DNA of 64,000 nt from an uncultured Roseibium sp. (GTDB taxonomy: Bacteria; Pseudomonadota; Alphaproteobacteria; Rhizobiales; Stappiaceae), in NCBI RefSeq assembly GCF_947494555.1, contig NZ_CANLVF010000004.1, positions 310,001 through 374,000 of the forward strand. The letters run 5' to 3'. Positions 57,001 to 64,000 of the stretch are shown one piece after another. Made by a program: the position numbers and the translations under genes. Below the pieces are notes generated by a model. It was not told the origin of the DNA and ran no database searches. It was given only the letters and a program-made list of their open reading frames with translations. Each line of letters begins with the position of its first letter. Position 1 is the stretch's first letter.

Positions 57001-60000
57001 GACTGAACCGGCTTGATCTCATTCGCTATGGCCGTTTTGACGGCGCACAAATCATGCTCCCCGAACCGGCTACGGGCCAACCCGACGTCACCGTTATTTA
57101 CGGACCGAATGAATCGGGAAAATCCACCGCCTTCAACGGACTTCTGGAACTTCTTTTCGGCATGAAGGCTGGAGCTCACCCTTATGCTTACAAGTTCGAG
57201 CGCAATGACCTTCTTGTGGGTGCGGAGCTAAACATACCTGGGCGTGGAGCTACAGTCTTGCGTCGCAACGGCAAACGCACCCAGTCTTTGCTAGACTATC
57301 AGGGCCGGCCGGTCGAAGACGCAATTCTGTCGAGTGCACTCCACGGACTGAGATTGGATGATTATGTCGAACGCTTCTCGCTGAACGACAAAGGCCTCCG
57401 CGAAGGTGGTGAACGGATTGCAGGTGCAAAGGGAGACCTAGGACAGCTTTTGCATGCAGGTGTTTCAGGATTGACCAATATGGCAACCACACTGGAAGCC
57501 ATGACCGCACGCTCCGATCTATTTCACAAAAAAGGAGGGCGAAATACCGCCCTCAAATCTGGCAAGGAACGTCTGAAGGAAATCGGTGATGTACTGAAAA
57601 CGGCACGTTTGACACCGGAGCGTGAAAGGAACCTTCGCACAGACCGTGATGCCGCTCGAAAGGTGTTCGAAGAAGCTGACGCTGAACTCTCTCGAGCCAG
57701 AAAACGACAGGCAGCGGGAGCCGCCGCTCAGACCTGGTACGACCGGTCGGAGGAAATTCGCAAAATCGACGAGACCCTTGCCGGTTTTCCTAAAGGCCCG
57801 GATCTGAAGAAGGGTACGGTTGGACATGTTGCCACTTTTGTAACAACAATTTCGGAAAAAGCTGAAAGCATCGCGGAAGCAGACGGAAGGGTCGCGCGAA
57901 GCGAAAAGGTTATCGCGGAAAACGAAGCCGATCCCGTTGCAGCAGAACTCGCAGCTGAAATCACAAAGCTGGAACAAACAAGAGTTGAAGAAGCTTCCCT
58001 GATATCACGCGCCGACACAGCCAGGTCCGATCTGGAAAAACGCACTGGTGAACGCGATGAAATAGCTCGCCAGATAAAACAGATCCAGGCCACATTGCAG
58101 GTTCCTGATGTACCTGTGACATCATTGGTTTTGACGAGCGAAGAACTGGAGACCTTCGGAAACGCGGCTCAAGCTTGCCAGACCACTGAACGCGAGTTGA
58201 AAGCGGCTTTGGACGTTGTGAAGACGGCGCGCGAGCAACTGGGCGATGCGCCAGCCAAGCCACAGGATTTGTCGCAGCTGCAGGTCGCGTTTGACGCCTG
58301 GCAGGCTGTGGCAGATGTGTCCGGTCCAGAACAGGCCCTAGAAAGGGAAAATGCGCGACTTGTGAAAGTGGTATCCGGCCTGCCTGCGTCTTGGCAGAAG
58401 CTGGTCGAAAACGGTCTTCCCGCGCGCGAAACCCTCGATGATGTACTGCGGGAATGGAACACGCTGACTTCGAACTTAGACGCTGCCACAGAGGACTTTG
58501 AGGCTCGCGATACCTCATACAAAGTCGCGCGCGCGAAGCGGGAAGCTGATGAAGGCGAGCCAACTTCGATAGATGCGGCGGCGACCGAAGAAACGCGTCG
58601 CCTACGCGACGCCGCCTGGCATTCGCATCGAGGCACACTCTCCGCCGAAACGGCAGACTTTTTCGAGGAGGCCATGCGTGCCGATGATGGCGCGCATACA
58701 AATTATCTGATGGGTACGGAGGCGCGTAAGCAGATCGCCAACTCCCGGACATTGGAAGCCACAGCGAGGGCCGCACGTGACGCCGCAAAGGACAAACTCG
58801 ATAGATTGACAGAGAGCCGCGACGACTTGTCGAAGCGTATTGCCTCGATCACGACAGCGCTTGGCCAGTCGCCCGATGTGGGACCGGAAGCATTCGCCGG
58901 AAGGCGTTCTGCACTTTCGACAGCCGCGGAAATCGCTGCAGACGTTGCTGTTGCCGAGGACGCGTTGGAAAAACATTCCAGGCATCGCAAGGCCGCCTTA
59001 GAGGGTCTTTCCGCCGCCGCCCAGCTGGTTGACATCAAAGGCGACGAAGGAAACCTCCCGGCACGGGTTGGTAAGGCCCTCGCCCTTCAGGACAGTGTGC
59101 GTGACGTTTGGGAAAAATGGCGCCGTGGTGAGCAAACCATAACTGAACACGAAAAAGCCGTCTCGCAAGCTGAGGACGAAAAGAAGGTAGCCTTTGCCCG
59201 ACTGGAAACGCTGACCGCGGCTTTGCCTCTTCCGGACTGTTCGGCCGCCGGCATAAAGACGGCGTTGCCGCACCTGCGCACGCTGCAACAGCTTCACCGC
59301 GAACACGAAAATCTGGCAAGACGAGTTGACGCCCTTGAACGCGCCGTCGCGACCCTTGCCAGAAGCGTGTTGCGATTGGCAGAGTTGCTTGAAGAGCCCT
59401 TCGCCCCCAAAGACGATCCCCTCCCGATTATCGACCGCGCTCGGCTACGCGTCTCCAATGCTGAAAATGCGGATCGGCTCAGAAAGAGAGAAGAAGATCT
59501 TCTCGTTGAGGAAAACCAGAGCCGGATTCGTGCAATCGGCGCACGCGATGAAACCCAGGACAAGCTAGAAAAACTGTTTGAAGGGCAAGGTGGTGAAGAC
59601 CTTCCACCAACGGAGCGAGCAGCTCGCTTGGCCGAACGCGACGAGTTGCGCCAAGAGCATGACAATTCGGATAAGCGTCGCACAGAAGCGCGTAACGGCG
59701 TGGACCGTACGCTCTTCGACGAAGAACTGGCGCATTTACCCGACGCAACGCGAGAAGCTGAAACGCAACAGGAACTCGACGATGCACAAACGGCTCGTGA
59801 TGCCGCTCGCGACGCGGCCGTTGAAAAAGAGCGCCTTTACCGGGAAGCCTACAATGCCGCTGACAACAGTGAACTGGTCACGGAACAGGCCACGGTCTTC
59901 GAAGAGTTGCGAGGCGGTGCGCGCCAGGCGGCTGTTGCAAGGTTGGGCGTTTTGGCAGCAAGGGGGGCGCTGAGGCGCCTGGCTACCGAACGCCGCAGCA

Positions 60001-60401
60001 CAATGCTCAAGGATGTGGAAGAGGCTTTTGTCACAATGACCTCCAATGAATGGGAGAAAGTCGTGGTCTGGACCGAAAACCAGGGCGAGAAGCTTGTTGG
60101 CATCAAGCCCGGTGGCGATCCTGTTCCGGTCGAAAACATGTCCACCGGGACCATGGGTCAGCTGTATTTTGCGCTGCGCCTTGCCGGTTATCGCAGCTTT
60201 GCGCGTGACCCGGGCCCCTTGCCGATGATCCTCGACGACATCTTGGAAACCTTCGATGACGCCCGAGCGTCTGCCGCGTTGAATCTCTGCGCGGAAATCG
60301 GACGAAGCGGACAGGCAATCATCTTCACGCACCACGCGCATTTGGTGGAATTGGCCCGCAAGAGCATTCCGGGTGTTTCCATTGTGAAGATGCCGGATTG
60401 A
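56997..60401 (+). CDS. SbcC/YhaN-like SMC-family ATPase
   Basis: 1134 residues. N-terminal Walker A GPNESGKST (36-44) with YGRFDGAQI in front, long coiled-coil arms (about 180-990), and a C-terminal ATP-binding half with signature STGTMGQLYFALRLAG (1049-1064), Walker B LPMILDD (1075-1081) and FTHHAHLVELA. The signature and DDILETFDD match YhaN rather than classical SbcC. No C-x-x-C zinc hook was seen in the arm. Coupled to the YhaO-like nuclease by ATGA. Confidence 0.9.
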   Translation: MRLNRLDLIRYGRFDGAQIMLPEPATGQPDVTVIYGPNESGKSTAFNGLLELLFGMKAGAHPYAYKFERNDLLVGAELNIPGRGATVLRRNGKRTQSLLDYQGRPVEDAILSSALHGLRLDDYVERFSLNDKGLREGGERIAGAKGDLGQLLHAGVSGLTNMATTLEAMTARSDLFHKKGGRNTALKSGKERLKEIGDVLKTARLTPERERNLRTDRDAARKVFEEADAELSRARKRQAAGAAAQTWYDRSEEIRKIDETLAGFPKGPDLKKGTVGHVATFVTTISEKAESIAEADGRVARSEKVIAENEADPVAAELAAEITKLEQTRVEEASLISRADTARSDLEKRTGERDEIARQIKQIQATLQVPDVPVTSLVLTSEELETFGNAAQACQTTERELKAALDVVKTAREQLGDAPAKPQDLSQLQVAFDAWQAVADVSGPEQALERENARLVKVVSGLPASWQKLVENGLPARETLDDVLREWNTLTSNLDAATEDFEARDTSYKVARAKREADEGEPTSIDAAATEETRRLRDAAWHSHRGTLSAETADFFEEAMRADDGAHTNYLMGTEARKQIANSRTLEATARAARDAAKDKLDRLTESRDDLSKRIASITTALGQSPDVGPEAFAGRRSALSTAAEIAADVAVAEDALEKHSRHRKAALEGLSAAAQLVDIKGDEGNLPARVGKALALQDSVRDVWEKWRRGEQTITEHEKAVSQAEDEKKVAFARLETLTAALPLPDCSAAGIKTALPHLRTLQQLHREHENLARRVDALERAVATLARSVLRLAELLEEPFAPKDDPLPIIDRARLRVSNAENADRLRKREEDLLVEENQSRIRAIGARDETQDKLEKLFEGQGGEDLPPTERAARLAERDELRQEHDNSDKRRTEARNGVDRTLFDEELAHLPDATREAETQQELDDAQTARDAARDAAVEKERLYREAYNAADNSELVTEQATVFEELRGGARQAAVARLGVLAARGALRRLATERRSTMLKDVEEAFVTMTSNEWEKVVVWTENQGEKLVGIKPGGDPVPVENMSTGTMGQLYFALRLAGYRSFARDPGPLPMILDDILETFDDARASAALNLCAEIGRSGQAIIFTHHAHLVELARKSIPGVSIVKMPD

Positions 60402-60457
60402 AAGAAAGCAGAGTTTCATCGAAAGCCGCACACGCTGTAAACTCGTAAGAGGCTTTG

Positions 60458-61801
60458 CTAATCTGCTCCTGGCCGGAGCACGCCCGAAGTCTGCGAAAAT
60501 GCTTCCGGCTCGCAAAGATATGCCTCAGCGATGTGAAGGGCAGAAATATGCGATCCGTGCACTTCCGAGCTTCCGCAATCGCACTCGTCAGGATGGATTT
60601 CACGAACCCACAGCCCGTCCGGATTCCGACGATAAAACCAGCCTTTGTTGAACCCTGCTCCCGTCATGTCGAGCCCCGGATGTTCGACCACTAATTCACA
60701 CACCTCGAATAGGTCTGGCCCATGAGGTAGCACGCCAATGCCTTTCTGATAGAACGTCGTGTGACCTAAATTTGCGTGCTGGATCAGTTCATCGATCTCA
60801 AACGTAATGCTGCCGTTCTCCCGCATAAGCGCTTCGACTTTTGGAAAGCGCATGGGTGTGCTGCTATCGGCTGTCCCAAACAGGACGACATTAGGAACGC
60901 TGACAACGATCCCGCCAAATTGGTCGCCATCTATTGACTCGAATTTCTCTGCAACCGTGTCTCCAGAGTAGAACGCCGTTCGGGGCCAAGCGATTTTGAC
61001 GTAGCTTTCTTTATATTCTGGTAGGTCAAGTGCCCTCTTGAATGCCGGAATTGAGACTTCGGAATCTCCGCCCATCTCAATCTCTCGCCAAGGCAAGCCG
61101 AGCAATGCATCCAAGATTGGATCCTCGATTGGCGAAGGGAAAATCGCACTCATTTCCGTCGCACCGCGCTCGGCCGCAAAGTCACGTAAAACTGCTCGAT
61201 CGGCGATGATATGGGCGCGGAAGCAATCACTGGGCACCGGATTGTTTCGCAAAGGCCCAATTAGCCAAGCCGACTGCGCCTCGGTTCGACAACGGTACCC
61301 CTCGATACTGAGCGCTGCGAGATCAACCGACCCAATTCGTGCTGCCGTCTCCTTATCTAAGATGTAGAGATGACCGTCGCCTTCCTCGAAAGAGTATTGC
61401 GCCATGCGTTTGCGAAGCAAGACCGGCCGTTCCTCGTAGTCTTCGCTCATCTCAATCATTGAGCTTTCGGAGTATTTATGGCTCGCAAACCAAGCGCCCA
61501 CTGCGGCGTCAGAGGAGCAATCAATGTAGAATGATCGCCATCCGTAGTGCTGCAAGAGGGCCTGTGTGAATTCAAGAGAATCGCCGTGCCCCTTCAAAAA
61601 AACATCCAGTACGTTTTTGACGTACCGGCTCCATTTAAGCATTTCGCTTGGGATACAGCCTTGTCGATCGAACGAACTCAAAACGGAAGGAAGGCGAGGT
61701 TCTCCATAGTGGGAAGTTTGTCCTCGGAAGAGTGCGGTTTCGCCGTGTTCAGCGACAACAGTTTCAAGATCCAACGAAGTCTCCGCTCTGATCTGCTTCA
61801 T
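60458..61801 (-). CDS. FRG-domain protein
   Basis: 447 residues. An FRG domain at about 15-135 with ALFRGQTSHYGEPRLPSVL, ALLQHYGWRSFYIDCSSDAAVGAWFASH. FRG proteins are uncharacterised and recur in defence and toxin settings. The remaining 300 residues are unassigned, and a C-terminal ECDCGSSE segment follows WFYRRNPDG. It is convergent with the YhaN-like gene and lies 229 bases downstream of the RloC-like gene on the same strand, so it may be its partner or an independent toxin. Confidence 0.8.
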   Translation of the reverse strand: MKQIRAETSLDLETVVAEHGETALFRGQTSHYGEPRLPSVLSSFDRQGCIPSEMLKWSRYVKNVLDVFLKGHGDSLEFTQALLQHYGWRSFYIDCSSDAAVGAWFASHKYSESSMIEMSEDYEERPVLLRKRMAQYSFEEGDGHLYILDKETAARIGSVDLAALSIEGYRCRTEAQSAWLIGPLRNNPVPSDCFRAHIIADRAVLRDFAAERGATEMSAIFPSPIEDPILDALLGLPWREIEMGGDSEVSIPAFKRALDLPEYKESYVKIAWPRTAFYSGDTVAEKFESIDGDQFGGIVVSVPNVVLFGTADSSTPMRFPKVEALMRENGSITFEIDELIQHANLGHTTFYQKGIGVLPHGPDLFEVCELVVEHPGLDMTGAGFNKGWFYRRNPDGLWVREIHPDECDCGSSEVHGSHISALHIAEAYLCEPEAFSQTSGVLRPGAD

Positions 61802-62030
61802 CCTAGATCCTCATAGACGACACCATACTCATATCTGTCTGGGTTAGGGCTTGGGGCACGCATTACATGGTGGCCACCTGCTATGGTTATCAAGCTCGGA
61901 ACGGCGTTGCATCGACTTGTTCGAGACCGGCAATTTGTTCAGCCAGAATCACCGCGTCGCAGTTAATCTGTTCCGTGTGGGCCATTCGTCCACGCCGCAG
62001 CGAATGCAGAACGCCGACAAAGCTGACAGG

Positions 62031-64000
62031 CTATTTGCCTTTCATGCCAGCGGCGCTCTTGATTAGTTCGATGTGGCCCACGGCATATCGTTCGACCACC
62101 ACCAAGGTTTCTTTACAAGCGAGCTTCAAATCATCGGGTGGCGGTGCTTCGTCATAATAGGTGCCATGACAGAGCGAATTGATCAGCACACTCTTGATAC
62201 TCATACCATCTTCGCTGGCAAGAAAGGCTATGAAATCTTGCACGGATTGCGATTTGTCAGGCCTGCAAAAACGACCGACAGCCTCTAGGACGGATCGAAT
62301 TGCATTGCCAGTACCGTGGTCTGGATCATTCCCATTCGCGACCTGATAGACATGCTCCAATTGCCGCTCGAATGGAGCAACATACTTTCGCAAGTGTGTG
62401 AGCTTGTGCGTTGCACCTTCGTTGTGCAATGAAAACGTCGCTTCTGGCTTCACAACAGCATTTGTCCGAGAGATGTTGAAAAAATAGCTGCTGTGGGTCA
62501 GTACAAGCAGATTTGGCCTCAGGTTTTTGTTGCCATCGATCTTGCCGGGATTTGTAGAAACCTCGCCCTGGTCTGAAATATTCAAGTTCTTAAGCGTTTG
62601 CGCTATCGAAAACACAAAATCATAGGACATCGAAGTAACTGGGTCATCGAAGACAAGGAATAGCTTCCGGTAGTCGGATACTGCTTCCACTTTTCGGTGC
62701 ACGCACGCGACAAAGTAGCAAAACGCAATTGCGGTCTTCTCTCCATCGCTTAGTGTTCGATGCGGCCCTCGTGCCATTTCCTGATCGCCCCGCTTCAACA
62801 CGAAACTAGTTCGATCAAACAGGTACTTGTCGGCGAAGAATTCTTTCAGCAGTAACTCGAAAGTGTCCGCTACGCGATCTCGGGCTTTTGTCGAAGGGCT
62901 CGACTTTTCGAGTTCGTTCAGCTCCTGTTCCCTATTATGTGCCTCAACACTGAGAGTTCTCAGTGCCTCAATATCGGCCCAGTTTTCTATAGCGAACTCA
63001 CGCTCAAATACGGAGCACGCCTTGCGCTGCAGAGCTTTGCGCTCGTCATCCGCCTTTTCAACCGCCTGGGATAGCTCAGATGCTCTATCGTTATTCCTTT
63101 CTATGACTTTGTTGACTTGGGCGATGCTCTCAGCCAGATCTTCTGAAGGCAAGGCAAGTGCTGCCATAAGCGCTCCTGCCTTCCGCTCTATCGCCGTCTT
63201 TATTGATGAAATCGCAGTTCGTGCTTGGACAAATGCAACTTCACATGAGCCCATTGAGATATCCTTCTTGGATGGCACAAAACGCTTAAGGTCGTCATAA
63301 TGAGACTTCTGTCTCGCAATGTGCCTCTCGGTCTCGTTCAGCTCATCCTCTTTCCTTTCGAGCTTGCGAAGGAAGTCTCGAAGCTCATCTTTGTGCTTCT
63401 CCTCTTCATCGGTGAAGTACTCAATGTAAGCATCGACAATTGCCTTGGGATCGGGAGCGGTGATGCCTTGCTCGCAAAAGGGGCATTCTGTTCGATGCTC
63501 GTCTTGAACAATCTGTGCGCCTTCTTTGTAGAAGCCGTGATGTACATCGATTTTTTTCTTAATGCCCTCTGAAACACTCGAGGGCGATGTCACCTTCTGA
63601 AGCGAACTTTCGAGCGCGCCCAAATCTATATTGTTGGGGGATACGAGTGCCACGGGCTCAGGATAGATAGGCTCCGCTGGTATTGATTTCAGGCTGTCAA
63701 GGTCCTTCAAGATATCGACGAAGCTTTGCTCTGGAGGGTCTGGTTTGTCCCTGTAGCGTTGAAGAAGCTTACCAAAACTTAGTTCAGCGTACTCTTTGAG
63801 GCGCTTGTTGATGCCAGCCTTCTCGCTGAGCTCTTCGAGTTTTTCCTTCTCAAACTTGTTATTAATAGAGGAGAATGCCGCATGCTCCTTGCTTTGCGCA
63901 TCACCAAGTGCGTGTTGTGCATCTTTGAGCTTGATGTTGTCGCTATCGACAGCGATCTCATTTTCGATCTCACCGTCAATCTCATATTTCCGTTCTCTTA
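62031..64000 (-). CDS. RloC/PrrC-like AAA_13 ATPase with zinc hook (5' end outside window)
   Basis: The frame is open to the right edge, so the N-terminal P-loop is not visible; about 656 residues can be read. The visible part shows a coiled-coil arm with the zinc-hook-like ECPFCEQ (C-x-x-C), a signature TLSDGEKTAIAF, Walker B LFLVFDDPVTSMSYD and LVLTHSSYFF. Near the C-terminus are R-x3-E (NAIRSVLEAVG) and a later His (NSLCHGTYYD), the order of the anticodon-nuclease triad in RloC/PrrC. RloC cleaves tRNA anticodon loops on DNA damage or phage attack. Other AAA_13 proteins share the fold, so nuclease activity is only suggested. Confidence 0.75.
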   Translation of the reverse strand, partial: RERKYEIDGEIENEIAVDSDNIKLKDAQHALGDAQSKEHAAFSSINNKFEKEKLEELSEKAGINKRLKEYAELSFGKLLQRYRDKPDPPEQSFVDILKDLDSLKSIPAEPIYPEPVALVSPNNIDLGALESSLQKVTSPSSVSEGIKKKIDVHHGFYKEGAQIVQDEHRTECPFCEQGITAPDPKAIVDAYIEYFTDEEEKHKDELRDFLRKLERKEDELNETERHIARQKSHYDDLKRFVPSKKDISMGSCEVAFVQARTAISSIKTAIERKAGALMAALALPSEDLAESIAQVNKVIERNNDRASELSQAVEKADDERKALQRKACSVFEREFAIENWADIEALRTLSVEAHNREQELNELEKSSPSTKARDRVADTFELLLKEFFADKYLFDRTSFVLKRGDQEMARGPHRTLSDGEKTAIAFCYFVACVHRKVEAVSDYRKLFLVFDDPVTSMSYDFVFSIAQTLKNLNISDQGEVSTNPGKIDGNKNLRPNLLVLTHSSYFFNISRTNAVVKPEATFSLHNEGATHKLTHLRKYVAPFERQLEHVYQVANGNDPDHGTGNAIRSVLEAVGRFCRPDKSQSVQDFIAFLASEDGMSIKSVLINSLCHGTYYDEAPPPDDLKLACKETLVVVERYAVGHIELIKSAAGMKGK

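Noticed and set aside
24600..64000. CRISPR array or cas genes in the island
   Set aside because: I saw no regularly spaced short repeats and no Cas-type protein; the repeats present are tRNA scars and single palindromes.

Overview
The window looks like a chromosome segment of a marine alphaproteobacterium, most likely a Roseibium/Labrenzia-type member of the Hyphomicrobiales or a close relative. Pointers are a DMSP-demethylation gene cluster (dmdA, a dmdB-type ligase, acuI), Tad/Cpa pilus genes, an rpmI-rplT pair and intergenic palindromes typical of that order. The genus is an inference. The left 24.5 kb is GC-rich, tightly packed core genome. Everything to the right is visibly more AT-rich and has the build of an accessory island.

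Core part (1-24.5 kb). A gamma-glutamyltransferase tail and a Tat-exported multicopper oxidase are followed by small hypothetical genes, an AGCS sodium/amino acid symporter, rplT/rpmI and a divergent azoreductase/LysR pair. Next comes a ~1.1 kb non-coding stretch holding a ~460 bp direct duplication made of palindromes. A minus-strand operon of DUF2182 membrane protein, DUF1326 protein, dmdA, dmdB-like and acuI follows. It should demethylate DMSP and carry the methylmercaptopropionate/acryloyl-CoA steps, and a divergent GntR/FCD regulator with an operator-like palindrome sits at its head. Then come an incomplete Tad/Cpa set (TPR lipoprotein, membrane protein, CpaC secretin, small lipoprotein), a truncated amidohydrolase, and a sugar-acid catabolic cluster (alpha/beta hydrolase, XylX-like FAH protein, 2-oxoglutarate semialdehyde dehydrogenase, SDR, D-erythronate dehydrogenase-like protein).

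Island part (24.6 kb to the right edge). Three degenerate copies of the 3' half of a tRNA-Arg(CCT) gene, at 24.65, 27.40 and 29.09 kb, mark stacked integration boundaries. Between them lie a PhoD-like phosphatase plus a permuted NlpC/P60-like protein, and then a papain-like cysteine peptidase candidate. A tyrosine integrase sits just inside the third copy. The orientation of the copies puts the intact tRNA beyond the right edge, so the island probably exceeds the window. Cargo, in order: a serine recombinase with two ParB-like proteins in an overlapping operon; LysE- and CadD-like transporters; a GIY-YIG/zinc-ribbon protein; a radical SAM / DEDDh exonuclease / P-loop kinase operon; a UvrD-like helicase with a nuclease-like insertion; a satellite-type replication module (AlpA-like, primase, RepA-like helicase); a resolvase remnant; McrBC; a possible nuclease overlapping a tyrosine recombinase; a HIRAN protein; a YhaO/YhaN-type nuclease-ATPase pair; an FRG-domain protein; and an RloC/PrrC-like ATPase cut by the window edge. 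The right 15 kb reads as an anti-phage/defence island.

The best candidates for something undescribed are the radical SAM-exonuclease-kinase operon (37.4-39.8 kb), the recombinase plus twin ParB cassette (31.4-34.7 kb), the nuclease-like/tyrosine recombinase overlap (51.8-53.3 kb), and the stepwise build-up of peptidase/phosphatase modules behind one tRNA.
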